From Belliella calami (GTDB lineage: Bacteria > Bacteroidota > Bacteroidia > Cytophagales > Cyclobacteriaceae): a stretch of DNA of 64,000 nt. Below, piece by piece: positions 52,129 through 62,622 of the stretch. Made by a program: the position numbers and the translations under genes. The stretch is from the NCBI RefSeq assembly GCF_022549695.1, contig NZ_JAKZGS010000006.1:142218-206217 (forward strand), written 5' to 3'. Position 1 is the stretch's first letter; every line of letters begins with the position of its first letter. The notes beneath the pieces are model-generated. The model did not search any database and was not told the DNA's origin. It was given only the letters and a program-made list of their open reading frames with translations.

Positions 52129-53285
52129 ATAAATCAATTTACTTGTTAAGTGGCATTTTGCTATTCTTTTATTCTTGTAGCAACCAAACAGAAGAAGTAA
52201 GCAATAGGGATTTCAGTTACGAGCTGGAGATTGTAGATTCATTGATGATAGATTTTTTGGGAAATCCTCAACTGCTGAGTGTAGATTCTGAAAATGACCA
52301 TTTTCTTTTTTCTGGAGCGGAATTCAACGAGCTTCTATTGGTCAATAGAGAAGGGGAAATAGTTTCTGAATTCAAAAAACCCATGGACTCACCAGATTCT
52401 TATGGTCAATTTCCTCTAGGTGGATCTGTCTATAAAGATCAAATCGCAATTACAGGAATGAACAAAATGAACTTATATGACCTGGAGTTTAACCTCAAGA
52501 AAAGTATCAAACAGCCATATTCGAATAATTTCATCTACATGCTATTTATTGGGTATGACCATCTTCAACCCATAGAGATTGACGGGAAGATCAAATATGT
52601 AGCCTACATCATAGGTGCTCAAACAGAATTGAATAGCAATGATGCCAAATATTTCCTTGAATACAACACTTTTGATTTTATAGATACTGAAGAAGAAACC
52701 TACGAACCAATCATACCATTTCATAAGAGAAGCAGATACTTTGAGTCACAAACAGCTTATAACACAATCAAACCAACTTTTCAAGTTGGTGATGGTTTGA
52801 TCCATTTTGCACATACACATGATAGCATGTACTATGAATATGACCTAAAAAACCCAGAAAACTTCAAAGCAGAGAAAATACCTTTCGATAATTTTATTTT
52901 AGACAAAGGATTTGCACTAGGTGGCGAAGAAGATCGAGAAAATGAAAAAGATCGACCAGGTCAAATATCTAACCTTTTTATGCACAAAGATCAAGTTATG
53001 ATAGTTTATAGATCGGGTTTAAAACTTGACCAAATGCCAGAACCAAATGAAGATCAACAGGAAAGGTATAGTCAAATCATGAAAAAAGATAAATCAAAGT
53101 TAATTGTCAGAGAAGAAAATGGCGCTTATAGTAAGCCATTCCTTCTTCCTGACGCTTGGAGAATATCTTTTGTTGACAAAAAAGGGAGAATTTGGGCACA
53201 TCAAAATGTCAATGCGCTCGAATACGAGCCTGACATGGTTACTTTGTACGAATTGAAACTCGTAAAAAAAGAGCTAGAAGATTGA
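52125..53285 (+). CDS. DUF4221-like beta-propeller lipoprotein, tandem paralogue
   Basis: 386 aa, lipobox LLFFYSC (Cys near 18). It aligns along its length with the preceding protein: FSYELEIVDSLMIDFLGNPQ parallels FEFEIQDSVMVDYLGSMSW, and FKKPMDSPDSYGQFPLGG parallels FNKSGDQPDAIGSNPISR. This indicates a tandem duplication followed by strong divergence. The start codon lies in the 4-nt overlap. Function unknown; outer-membrane location predicted. Confidence 0.75.
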   Translation: MNKSIYLLSGILLFFYSCSNQTEEVSNRDFSYELEIVDSLMIDFLGNPQLLSVDSENDHFLFSGAEFNELLLVNREGEIVSEFKKPMDSPDSYGQFPLGGSVYKDQIAITGMNKMNLYDLEFNLKKSIKQPYSNNFIYMLFIGYDHLQPIEIDGKIKYVAYIIGAQTELNSNDAKYFLEYNTFDFIDTEEETYEPIIPFHKRSRYFESQTAYNTIKPTFQVGDGLIHFAHTHDSMYYEYDLKNPENFKAEKIPFDNFILDKGFALGGEEDRENEKDRPGQISNLFMHKDQVMIVYRSGLKLDQMPEPNEDQQERYSQIMKKDKSKLIVREENGAYSKPFLLPDAWRISFVDKKGRIWAHQNVNALEYEPDMVTLYELKLVKKELED

Positions 53286-53317
53286 TCATATAATCCAAAT
53301 TTAAAATCCTTATAAAC

Positions 53318-53356
53318 CTCTGCAAAGCTATACACCGAGCTTGCAGAGGTTTTTTG
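53318..53356 (+). terminator. Terminator after the DUF4221-like pair
   Basis: CCTCTGCAAAGCT pairs with AGCTTGCAGAGG and is followed by TTTTTT. Confidence 0.8.
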
Positions 53357-53406
53357 TTTGAATTTGCATGACAGAATTGTCAGGATATTGAAAAGCATGA
53401 AGTTTT

Positions 53407-53961
53407 TTAAACCCTAATAATACCTCGAAATCCTCTAACTCCATAATAAGAGTCTGCCCCATTGTGATAGATGAATACTCTGCCAAATCTCCAATCTCCG
53501 AATATAGCACCTCCCAATTGCCGAATTTCAGACGGGGTAGCCAACCAACTGGATGTTTTTGTATCAAGCTTCCCATACAGCTGCAGCTTCAAATACTGCT
53601 CTTCAGTCATAAGTTCAATCCCCATTTCTTCTGCCATGCCCATAGCACTATTTTTGGGCTTATGGGTTTTTCTTGATTCCAAAGCTTCATGGTCATAGCA
53701 AACGCTTCTTCTGCCTTTTGGTGTTTCTGCTGCAAAATCACAAAAAACATAACCACCATCTTCTTCAAAACCAACCACATCTGGCTCTCCCCCAGTAAGC
53801 TCCATTTGATAGATTGACCAAGATTTTTCTGGGTTTATTTCAAGTCTTTTCTGGACTTGATCCCAATCTATACCTTCATGACGATGCATATTTTTTTCAA
53901 ACCGCGATTTCAAAATATTGAAAAGCGTTTCACTTTCTTGCTGAGATAATTCCTTTTTCAT
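53407..53961 (-). CDS. DUF4256-family protein
   Basis: 184 aa, soluble, no signal peptide. The sequence pattern (LFNILKSRFEKNMHRHEGI, WSIYQMELTGGEPDVVG, CDFAAETPKGRRSVCYD, GVRGFRGIIRV) matches DUF4256 as I know it. Members are widespread single-domain proteins of unknown function. It is convergent with the lipoprotein pair and transcribed alone. No catalytic motif recognised. Confidence 0.8.
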   Translation of the reverse strand: MKKELSQQESETLFNILKSRFEKNMHRHEGIDWDQVQKRLEINPEKSWSIYQMELTGGEPDVVGFEEDGGYVFCDFAAETPKGRRSVCYDHEALESRKTHKPKNSAMGMAEEMGIELMTEEQYLKLQLYGKLDTKTSSWLATPSEIRQLGGAIFGDWRFGRVFIYHNGADSYYGVRGFRGIIRV

Positions 53962-54188
53962 AGGCTTTTATAAAAACTATTAAGATCTACATGAATACTT
54001 CTAATGACATTGCTATCTAAATTAATTTCAAACAATTCAACTTTTTATACGTAAAATACTATTATTATAATTATAAAACTCTTTTTGAATAAATCATCAA
54101 ATTAATTATATCAAATATAATTGTTGTTTTTATTCATTTCAAGCCCAAAAAATATCACCATTATTTTATCACCACAAAACCAACAAAT

Positions 54189-55418
54189 ATGAACGATCAC
54201 TTCAATTTTCAAAATTTAAAATTGCTGCTTTTATGCTCGCTATTTGGAATCAATTCATCTCTTTTTGCCCAAGTAAAATCAGTGGAAGAAGTAGTAGAAA
54301 ACAATATTCAGACTGAAAAGGCAAAAGTAAAAATCACAAAAATAGTGGCAGGATTGGAACATCCTTGGGCAGTATCTTGGCTTCCAGATGGAAAAATGCT
54401 CATGACAGAAAGACCAGGCAAGCTCTATCTCGTCGATGGAAAAAAAATCACAGAACTAACTGGATTGCCAAAAATTGACACTGATGAAGACCAATTGACT
54501 GCTCCGCAAGGAGGAAATCAAGGAGGCTTGTTGGACTTGGTAGTACACCCTGATTATGCCCAAAATGGATGGATTTATTTCACTTATTCAAGTCCTGGGG
54601 ATGATGATTCAGTGACTGATGGTTCTGAATATGGTACTGGAACAGCTTTGGCAAGGGCAAAAATAGATCTTGCAAACAACAAATTGACAGATGTAGAAAC
54701 ACTCTATGCTCAAGTACCAAGAACCAACCCTGGAAGACATTATGGCTCTAGGATCGTCTTTCCCGGTGACGGCACCGTATTGTTTTCTATAGGCGATCGT
54801 GGATTGAGATGGAATTCACAAGACTTGACTGACCCGGCAGGTTCAATCATCCGAATCAAAGAAGATGGTGGAATCCCTGATGGAAATCCATTAATCGGTT
54901 TAGCACCTGGAAATTTAAGACCGGAAATCTACTCTTTTGGTCATAGAAACAACCAAGGAATGGCACAAGATCCGAATACTGGCAAAATCTGGGCTACAGA
55001 GCATGGACCAAACGGAGGTGACCTTTTGCACTTGGTAGAAAAGGGGAAAAATTATGGATGGCCACAAGTTACTTTCGGGACCGAATATGATACAGACGAA
55101 AAAATTGGACTTGGAAAAGAAGCTCCTGGGGTAACTGCCCCGATACATATTTGGGAGGAAAACATGGCTCCTTCAGGATTGGCATTCTTTAAAGATGGAA
55201 AAATCACTGAATGGAACAATTCGCTATTTGCAGGCTCATTACTCAAAGAGGAAGTATATAGAATCGAAATAGAAAATAACGAGGTAAAATCTGTAGAAGC
55301 TCTTTTCTCCAAAAAGCTTGGAAGAATTCGTGATGTCAGACAAGGCCCAGATGGAAACTTATACCTCTTGACAGATGAAAGTGATGGCGCACTTTACAAA
55401 GTAGAGCCAATCGATTAA
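54189..55418 (+). CDS. PQQ-dependent aldose sugar dehydrogenase-like, exported
   Basis: 409 aa with Sec signal (LLLLCSLFGINSSLFAQ). Six-bladed propeller of the soluble glucose/sorbosone dehydrogenase family: GLEHPWAVSWLPDGKMLMTE, QGGLLDLVVHPDY, RIVFPGDGTVLFSIGDRG, SFGHRNNQGMAQDP and WATEHGPNGGDLLH, the last two forming the Ca/PQQ site. It oxidises aldoses at C1 in the periplasm if PQQ is available; no pqq genes are in this window. It is transcribed alone. Confidence 0.9.
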   Translation: MNDHFNFQNLKLLLLCSLFGINSSLFAQVKSVEEVVENNIQTEKAKVKITKIVAGLEHPWAVSWLPDGKMLMTERPGKLYLVDGKKITELTGLPKIDTDEDQLTAPQGGNQGGLLDLVVHPDYAQNGWIYFTYSSPGDDDSVTDGSEYGTGTALARAKIDLANNKLTDVETLYAQVPRTNPGRHYGSRIVFPGDGTVLFSIGDRGLRWNSQDLTDPAGSIIRIKEDGGIPDGNPLIGLAPGNLRPEIYSFGHRNNQGMAQDPNTGKIWATEHGPNGGDLLHLVEKGKNYGWPQVTFGTEYDTDEKIGLGKEAPGVTAPIHIWEENMAPSGLAFFKDGKITEWNNSLFAGSLLKEEVYRIEIENNEVKSVEALFSKKLGRIRDVRQGPDGNLYLLTDESDGALYKVEPID

Positions 55419-55535
55419 GCTTTAGAAATTAACTTTTGGTATTCACCTTGAGGTTTCATCAATTTAATTTCCTTCCAAAAAATCACGAAACAAACTGTTG
55501 ATTTTTCACAGATTGGATTATTGGAAGCGAAAAAC

Positions 55536-55568
55536 TTTGGTGAAACCTTTTTTTATGTAGTAGCTTTG
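55536..55568 (+). promoter_or_regulatory. Promoter of the membrane-protein pair
   Basis: TTTG (55536-55539), 21 bp, then TAGCTTTG (55561-55568), an exact match to the Bacteroidota consensus. The predicted transcript starts within 10 bp of the ATG at 55581 and overlaps an upstream TTG start at 55521, which argues against that longer ORF. Confidence 0.6.
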
Positions 55569-55580
55569 CCGACTTCAATT

Positions 55581-56132
55581 ATGAAGTCGAGAACTACCGC
55601 ATTATATAGCATCATCCTCCTGATCTTTTCCATTCAGTGTTTTTTTATGGGAATGATCGTCTATGAGCAAGCCCAAGAGTTGGAAGCATGGATATTTGTA
55701 GTCCTATTTGCTTTGTTGATCGCAGCTTCTTTTCAAGCCTACCCCAAAGATTATCACATAGATTTTACCAAATGGTGGGATTGTACCTTTATCTATCTTG
55801 GAGCTTTGGGAACTTATGGGTTACAGGTGGTAGGCTTTGACCCTGTGCTTTCGGCAGCAGGAATGGGATTGATCGGAGCTATTATTCCCAAATTCCAAAA
55901 ATCAAACCCTCTTTTCCAACTTCTTCCAGCACCTATTTATTGCGGTGCATTTATAGGAATGACGAACTTCACTAATGATCCTATTTTCATTCTGATTGCA
56001 GCCACATTTACTTGTCTATTATACTTTTTGAGCAAACCTATCCTTGTGGGGATCGGAGGCAAACTTGGCACTTTGGCTTTTATTGGTGTTGTGCTTACTT
56101 ACAGTGTTTACTTTGGTCTGAATTTCCTATGA
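55581..56132 (+). CDS. Multi-pass membrane protein of unknown function (pair member 1)
   Basis: 183 aa, about 6 hydrophobic helices with short loops (ILLIFSIQCFFMGMIVYEQ, WIFVVLFALLIAASFQAY, GAIIPKFQKSNPLFQLLPAP). The start at 55581 is chosen because a promoter lies inside the longer frame. It ends in an ATGA overlap with the next membrane gene, so the two are translationally coupled and probably form one complex. I do not recognise a family; size and pairing recall two-subunit small transporters, but that is only a resemblance. Confidence 0.6.
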   Translation: MKSRTTALYSIILLIFSIQCFFMGMIVYEQAQELEAWIFVVLFALLIAASFQAYPKDYHIDFTKWWDCTFIYLGALGTYGLQVVGFDPVLSAAGMGLIGAIIPKFQKSNPLFQLLPAPIYCGAFIGMTNFTNDPIFILIAATFTCLLYFLSKPILVGIGGKLGTLAFIGVVLTYSVYFGLNFL

Positions 56133-56551
56133 TGCTTTTGTTACTTATAGTTTTCGTCGGAACTTTCTCCGCATTAGCTACATACTTGCTTCATACAAAG
56201 TATTCAGAGAATCCAGTGTTGATTTCTTCCGCTTTAACTTTTGTAGTAACAGGACTTTATCAACTTTTCGCTGATGATCTCCCAGATATTTTTCAACACA
56301 TCCCTTACCTCTGCATTGGGGGGACATTTATAGGTATGAGTTCCAGAAAAAAAATCAAGCAGGCAAAATATATCCTAATTGCTGGCTTGATTTTTAGCTT
56401 AATCTATCTGCGTTCTAGTACATTTTTTGAAGGTTTTGGTGGAGCTTTAGGTACATCAGCTTGTATTTCGGTTCTTTCCGTCATCAGCTTTCGTCAATTT
56501 TTCAAAAGAACCCAGTATTTTGCTAGAAAGAAGCTTAGAAGGGAGACTTGA
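56129..56551 (+). CDS. Multi-pass membrane protein of unknown function (pair member 2)
   Basis: 140 aa, about four helices, basic C-terminus (FKRTQYFARKKLRR). The correct start is the ATG at 56129 in the overlap with the upstream stop; a longer frame from 56012 only shadows the first gene. Two glycine-rich helices, LCIGGTFIGMSS and FGGALGTSACISVLSV, parallel GAFIGM and GGKLGTLAFIGVV in member 1, so the two proteins may share an ancestral fold. Function unknown. Confidence 0.6.
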   Translation: MMLLLLIVFVGTFSALATYLLHTKYSENPVLISSALTFVVTGLYQLFADDLPDIFQHIPYLCIGGTFIGMSSRKKIKQAKYILIAGLIFSLIYLRSSTFFEGFGGALGTSACISVLSVISFRQFFKRTQYFARKKLRRET

Positions 56552-56566
56552 AACAAAACCTGATCT

Positions 56567-57094
56567 TCATCCCTCCTCCTTCAATGTAATTGTCCATTTT
56601 TTTTCAGTGAGCTCTTCATAACTCTTGGTTGTTTCCGATCCATCTTTTCCGATAACTTTGAAAGTCGCATCCTTGTAAAAAGTAGCTTTGTCTTTATCCT
56701 GAAGTAGATTTGGGACATTTCTACTTTCGCTCGACATGTTGACTTCTATGTGACTTACACCTTTTTCAACCAATAACTTTTGCATGTCTGAGATATCCCC
56801 CATTGGTGTGCCATTTTGCACATTAAGATTGACGGTAGATAGATCATTTCCCAAAATTACCTTGTCCAAAACATCATTAACTTCAGCTTTTTGGTAGATT
56901 TTCTCATCAATTAAAATTTTGCCCTCTGCTATTATAGAGATGTCCAGATCACTCACTTGTCTTTCTACTACTTCTGCATTGAAATTGATAGTTCTTATTT
57001 GTTGATTTTGTGCTGGCACTTTTTCACTAAAGAAGTAAATCATCACTGCAAAAAACGGAATAAGAGCCAAAATTTTTATCAATTTTGTAAACAA
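56567..57094 (-). CDS. BlaR1/M56-associated C-terminal-domain-like protein
   Basis: 175 aa from a TTG start; no ATG lies nearby upstream. One membrane helix (ILALIPFFAVMIYFF) is followed by KVPAQ and a periplasmic ExbD-like beta-alpha domain (ISIIAEGKILIDEKIYQKAE). This resembles the region after the last helix in Bacteroidota M56/BlaR1-like antirepressors, but the metallopeptidase part is absent. It may be a stand-alone derivative or a 5'-truncated gene. A TACA-AG-TGTA site, the BlaI/MecI operator type, lies 9-26 bp upstream. Confidence 0.55.
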   Translation of the reverse strand: MFTKLIKILALIPFFAVMIYFFSEKVPAQNQQIRTINFNAEVVERQVSDLDISIIAEGKILIDEKIYQKAEVNDVLDKVILGNDLSTVNLNVQNGTPMGDISDMQKLLVEKGVSHIEVNMSSESRNVPNLLQDKDKATFYKDATFKVIGKDGSETTKSYEELTEKKWTITLKEEG

Positions 57095-57102
57095 ATAACT
57101 TA

Positions 57103-57120
57103 AATCTACAAGTGTAGATT
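57103..57120. promoter_or_regulatory. BlaI/MecI-type operator candidate
   Basis: Perfect inverted repeat AATCTACA/TGTAGATT around AG. It contains TACAnnTGTA, the core recognised by BlaI/MecI-family repressors. It lies directly before the BlaR1-like fragment. No blaI gene is present in the window. Confidence 0.5.
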
Positions 57121-57134
57121 CGGAATTAAAATTA

Positions 57135-57168
57135 AAAAGCCAGTTTTCATAAAAAACTGGCTTTTTAA
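57135..57168 (-). terminator. Terminator downstream of katG
   Basis: AAAAAGCCAGTTTT pairs perfectly with AAAACTGGCTTTTT around a short A-rich loop. It lies on the far side of a dispersed repeat from the katG stop. Confidence 0.75.
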
Positions 57169-57190
57169 TTTCTAAATTAGATCAGTTATT

Positions 57191-57343
57191 ATGACTATCC
57201 GCCTTCTTGCACGTAGCCAATCAATAGATTGTTTGATGAACGATTTGAGGTTTTGTTGTTGACTGTTGACAGTTGTCTGTTGACGAGAATCCGCAACACA
57301 TAAACCCTCTTCTTACCCAACTTGCAACATTGCGGATAATCAT
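57191..57343 (+). repeat. Dispersed TATCCGC/GCGGATA repeat, copy 3
   Basis: Starts ATGACTATCCGC (57191) and ends GCGGATAATCAT (57332-57343), 11 of 12 positions inverted-repeat. It contains CTTCTTGCACGTAGCCAA, CAATAGATTGTTTGATGAAC, GTTGACAGTTGTCTG and GAATCCGCAAC in the same order as the other copies. Its right edge is only 6 bp from the katG stop codon. Confidence 0.75.
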
Positions 57344-57348
57344 ATCAG

Positions 57349-59619
<2,271 letters not shown>

Positions 59620-59653
59620 TTATTAAAATTAACCGGTAAGTAATTAATAAAGA

Positions 59654-59661
59654 CAAAAGTA
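59654..59661 (-). promoter_or_regulatory. -7 promoter box for katG
   Basis: CAAAAGTA reads TACTTTTG on the minus strand, matching TAnnTTTG, about 45 bp before the katG ATG. The rest of the 59611-59921 gap is AT-rich with no other clear structure. Confidence 0.45.
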
Positions 59662-59887
59662 TAGTCTTATGTTTTGCCTTAGAAATCGTTATTTTCTATT
59701 GTGAATTGATAAAATAAATAACTAATCAAAATAAAAATTGGAAGTGATAGGTAATCACATCATTACACAAATTGGCTAACCTAGTTTTCACGTCTATTTT
59801 GGAAGAAAAAAAAATTTTTAATAAAATAATATTGGAACAGATACAATACTCAAACAAATCTTGAATTTGGCTATTTAAAAAATATCC

Positions 59888-59895
59888 TATCTTTG
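59888..59895 (+). promoter_or_regulatory. -7 promoter box for the 83-aa gene
   Basis: TATCTTTG, an exact TAnnTTTG match, 26 bp upstream of the ATG at 59922. Confidence 0.45.
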
Positions 59896-59921
59896 GCAAC
59901 CACATCCAAAATAGACAATAT

Positions 59922-60173
59922 ATGTTTGACGGTTCGGACTATCCAAAATCGCTTGATGAATCGCTTTTTGACGAATGGCTGGAAAAAGGCCGGGAAAGTA
60001 AGATCCCTTACGCTTACTTGATGGTCATTTGGGATGAGTTGGATGATATGTACAAACCCTTTTATGCAGAAGAGAGAAGTGAGCTCTTTCGCTTTGCTAG
60101 GTATGGGCAAGCACCCGACCATCAACTCTTGGTGGCGGCATATGACTTGTATTCTGAGAGTAGGCTGATTTGA
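59922..60173 (+). CDS. Small acidic conserved hypothetical protein
   Basis: 83 aa, acidic and helical (SLDESLFDEWLEKGRES, then LMVIWDELDDMYKPFYAEER, then FARYGQAPDHQLLVAAYD). No signal, membrane or zinc motif. It resembles small uncharacterised proteins of Cytophagales; family not recognised. It has its own -7 box, and a dispersed repeat starts 2 bp after its stop. Confidence 0.7.
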   Translation: MFDGSDYPKSLDESLFDEWLEKGRESKIPYAYLMVIWDELDDMYKPFYAEERSELFRFARYGQAPDHQLLVAAYDLYSESRLI

Positions 60174-60174
60174 C

Positions 60175-60330
60175 AATATGATTATCCACAATGACAACAG
60201 AAAGTACGTTTTCGCATGGAATCGTTCGGAGAATCGTTATAAGTCAACAGTTGATTTGTTATCAGTGCACAAATTGATTTTCAAAAAATCAATTTGTATG
60301 GTTACGGGAAAGAAAGCGGATATATATGAT
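60175..60330 (-). repeat. Dispersed TATCCGC/GCGGATA repeat, copy 4 (diverged)
   Basis: Reverse orientation: left edge ATATGATTATCCACAATG equals the complement of copy 3's right edge with one change, and right edge GAAAGCGGATA equals the complement of TATCCGCTTTC. A perfect 13-bp hairpin (60269-60281 with 60285-60297, ACAAATTGATTTT) occupies the position of the weaker CAATC/GATTG stem in other copies. It directly follows the stop of the 83-aa gene. Confidence 0.6.
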
Positions 60331-60347
60331 AATTAAAAGTAAAAAAT

Positions 60348-60878
60348 ATGAATGCTATTTTATCAATTTATTCATCCAAAAAATTGACTCCTTTATTGGG
60401 GAAAAATTTTCATAAAACAACCCCAAAGGTAGTTGCCGAAAAAATCAATCCTTTATATTGTTGGTATGGAGACATTTATTACTTAGACCGGAAAAAATAT
60501 TTGATTTTCTGTAATGCCAAAACACGTGTCATTTTTATGATTGGTCCTTATCAAGTTGATAATAAAATTCACTTTATGAATATATTTCACGATCAGCTAA
60601 AAAAACACCTTTCAAAATTCTTTGCTGATACAGAAAATTATTTTGAAAAGGTTGAAGATATTGGATACCTAGAAAAACCCGACAAAGGAGCAACTGCTTT
60701 TCTTAATAGGGTAAAAGAGGATCTAAACTATTCAAAAGCGTACCGAAAATCAGAAGGAAATCAAATGAAACTTCCAGAAGATTTTGAAATAATGTTTGAA
60801 AGATACCCAACTTCAATAAAGGGAAAATTTTTTTTCCCAGAAGATAGATTCATAGAAGTGTGGGGAAATTTGAAATAA
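60348..60878 (+). CDS. DUF6933-like hypothetical protein
   Basis: 176 aa, basic, soluble. The opening SIYSSKKLTPLLGKN, the WYGDIYYLDRKKYLIFCNAK strand region and the helical HDQLKKHLSKFF segment resemble DUF6933 proteins, small stand-alone proteins often found near mobile genes. No catalytic motif recognised. It begins the accessory stretch between katG and the window end. Confidence 0.6.
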   Translation: MNAILSIYSSKKLTPLLGKNFHKTTPKVVAEKINPLYCWYGDIYYLDRKKYLIFCNAKTRVIFMIGPYQVDNKIHFMNIFHDQLKKHLSKFFADTENYFEKVEDIGYLEKPDKGATAFLNRVKEDLNYSKAYRKSEGNQMKLPEDFEIMFERYPTSIKGKFFFPEDRFIEVWGNLK

Positions 60879-60946
60879 AAAACCTTTTGGCAGAAGCAGC
60901 AGAAGGTGTAAAGATTTTTAAATAGTCCCAGTACGTTGGACTTTTT

Positions 60947-61987
60947 CTATTTTATCGTGTAACTCACACTTCGCCCCCTACCTAGTTTTTCTATCAATCC
61001 TTTATCGATCAATTCTGATAGCAAACGTTTTACGGTTGGTGATGGTATCCCCAATTTTTCGGAAATTTCTCCTGACTTGATGTTTGGGCGATTTTGAATA
61101 ATCCTATAGATTAAATTCTCCTTGGCTGAAAGTTGTGTTTCTAAACCGCTTTTATTCAATTTAGTCAAAAGTTGAGATTGAATATTAGAGAGGCAACTTA
61201 AAAAGAAATGTATCCAAACGGTAACATTTTCTTTTGGCCGTTGTGCCTGACAACTTCTAAGAACCTGATAATATTCGTTTTTTCGATTTTCAATTTCGTG
61301 TTCAAAACTTACGTATTCTACCCATTTATATCCATTTTTGAGTAATAATAACGTTGAAATCAAGCGGCTTAACCTTCCATTTCCGTCTTGAAAAGGGTGT
61401 ACACTCAAAAAATCATAAACAAAAACAGCAATTCTAATTAAAGGGGGTATTTCCGTTTCTGAATTACACCAATTTATCAAATCTCTTATGGCATCATCTG
61501 TAGCAAACCCTGGTTCGGTTGTTTGAGAAATTATTTGCTGTGTGCCGTCAGGAAATGACGCTTCAACAGCGTTGCTATGTACTTTAAAATTTCCTTTATG
61601 CCATTGGTCTTTGACACTATATTTCATCAAACCATTATGCAAACTTTTGATGTTGTTTTCGGTAAGCTCGATGTTTTCGTACGATTCTGAAATCAAATCC
61701 AAGACTTCAAAATAACCAACAACTTCTTGTGAATCCCTGTCGGTAAGTTTTGTTATATCAATTTTCTGAAGTAAAACATCTACCTCTTCATCACTCATTT
61801 TGTTACCTTCAATTCGGTTTGAAGCTCCCACGCTTCGTACTGTAGCAATACTTTTTAATTCTTTTAGACTCTGCCCTTCTTTTCGTTCAATTGCTTTCCA
61901 ATTTGCATCAAAGCGATCTATATCACTAATGAAATTAATTAGTTTCCAATCAATATTTAGTTTAAAATTATACACTCTGTTATCCAT
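60947..61987 (-). CDS. Fic-family AMP-transferase-like protein with C-terminal winged helix
   Basis: 346 aa. Fic motif HPFQDGNGRLSRLIST near residues 195-210, with all catalytic residues of HPFx(D/E)GNGRxxR. The inhibitory-helix motif (S/T)xxxE(G/N) is present upstream as SNRIEGN near residue 55, so it is a class II, self-inhibited Fic protein. A C-terminal helix-turn-helix (SGEISEKLGIPSPTVKRLL) suggests DNA binding and autoregulation. Members transfer AMP to target proteins and can behave as toxins. Two identical 14-bp repeats lie directly upstream. Confidence 0.9.
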   Translation of the reverse strand: MDNRVYNFKLNIDWKLINFISDIDRFDANWKAIERKEGQSLKELKSIATVRSVGASNRIEGNKMSDEEVDVLLQKIDITKLTDRDSQEVVGYFEVLDLISESYENIELTENNIKSLHNGLMKYSVKDQWHKGNFKVHSNAVEASFPDGTQQIISQTTEPGFATDDAIRDLINWCNSETEIPPLIRIAVFVYDFLSVHPFQDGNGRLSRLISTLLLLKNGYKWVEYVSFEHEIENRKNEYYQVLRSCQAQRPKENVTVWIHFFLSCLSNIQSQLLTKLNKSGLETQLSAKENLIYRIIQNRPNIKSGEISEKLGIPSPTVKRLLSELIDKGLIEKLGRGRSVSYTIK

Positions 61988-61993
61988 ATTGCT

Positions 61994-62063
61994 ACGATTT
62001 GATACGTAAATATACGGTTTTGATTTGAAACCTCCATCACGGCAATAATACGATTTGATACGT
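61994..62063. promoter_or_regulatory. Direct repeats upstream of the Fic gene, candidate operators
   Basis: ACGATTTGATACGT occurs at 61994-62007 and again at 62050-62063, identical over 14 bp and 56 bp apart. A related AGATTTGATTACGATACG follows at 62066-62083. They flank the expected promoter, and the Fic protein's own winged helix could bind them. Confidence 0.5.
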
Positions 62064-62259
62064 TTAGATTTGATTACGATACGAAAATTGTAATTATTTT
62101 CTATTGTTAAATTCTATTGCATTCGAACTTCTTTCAATTTACTGTTGAATTAGATCCTGAAGACAAATTGAATATCATTTATGTCAAGATATATGTAGTA
62201 ACTCGATTTTTATAAATATACACGTGTCAAAAAAAGCTGCACTCATCCAAAAACTTTGT

Positions 62260-62333
62260 TTAAATGAGACTGGAGGGTATAAAAACAAAAAAAGCAGTCA
62301 TCTGACTGCTTTTTTGAACTGGCTCCTTCTATC
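62260..62333 (-). terminator. Terminator module, copy 1
   Basis: Stem AAAAAAAGCAGTCA/TGACTGCTTTTTT (62287-62315), with conserved flanks GAGACTGGAGGG on one side and AACTGGCTCC on the other. The same flanks surround a different stem at 63404-63470. The region 62084-62259 shows nothing else recognisable. Confidence 0.65.
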
Positions 62334-62376
62334 AACGATAGTTGCAACTGAAGCAAGGTGTAATACATACTAAAAG

Positions 62377-62538
62377 ATGTTCAAAATCAATCACTTAATT
62401 GCTTTATTAAACCTAAATGATGATTTGTTTCACATAACTTCCGATAATTTAAAGCAACAATTCTTCTTTCGGGATTTAATTAAAATGTACAATTGGAAAA
62501 AGGAATTTGATAGGCATTTATCTATTCAAATACACTAA
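62377..62538 (+). CDS. Small hypothetical ORF (53 aa)
   Basis: ATG-initiated, Phe- and Asn-rich, helical (LIALLNLNDDLFHITSDNLK, then DLIKMYNWKKEFDRHL). It lies 84 bp before the zeta-toxin-like gene in the same direction. It may be a remnant of a longer gene or a third member of that module. No family recognised. Confidence 0.3.
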   Translation: MFKINHLIALLNLNDDLFHITSDNLKQQFFFRDLIKMYNWKKEFDRHLSIQIH

Positions 62539-62608
62539 AGACTAGATAAAGTGGATATCTAAAATTATCTTCAAGGATTTGATAAAATGATGATTAACCA
62601 GTAAAGTG

Positions 62609-62616
62609 TATATTTG
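62609..62616 (+). promoter_or_regulatory. -7 promoter box for the zeta-toxin-like pair
   Basis: TATATTTG, an exact TAnnTTTG match ending 6 bp before the ATG at 62623, so the mRNA would be leaderless or nearly so. A TTTG at 62578-62581 is further than the usual spacing. Confidence 0.5.
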
Positions 62617-62622
62617 TATTGA

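Noticed and set aside
56012..56128. N-terminal extension of the second membrane protein
   Set aside because: It only shadows the preceding gene; the ATG at 56129 in the ATGA overlap is the natural start.
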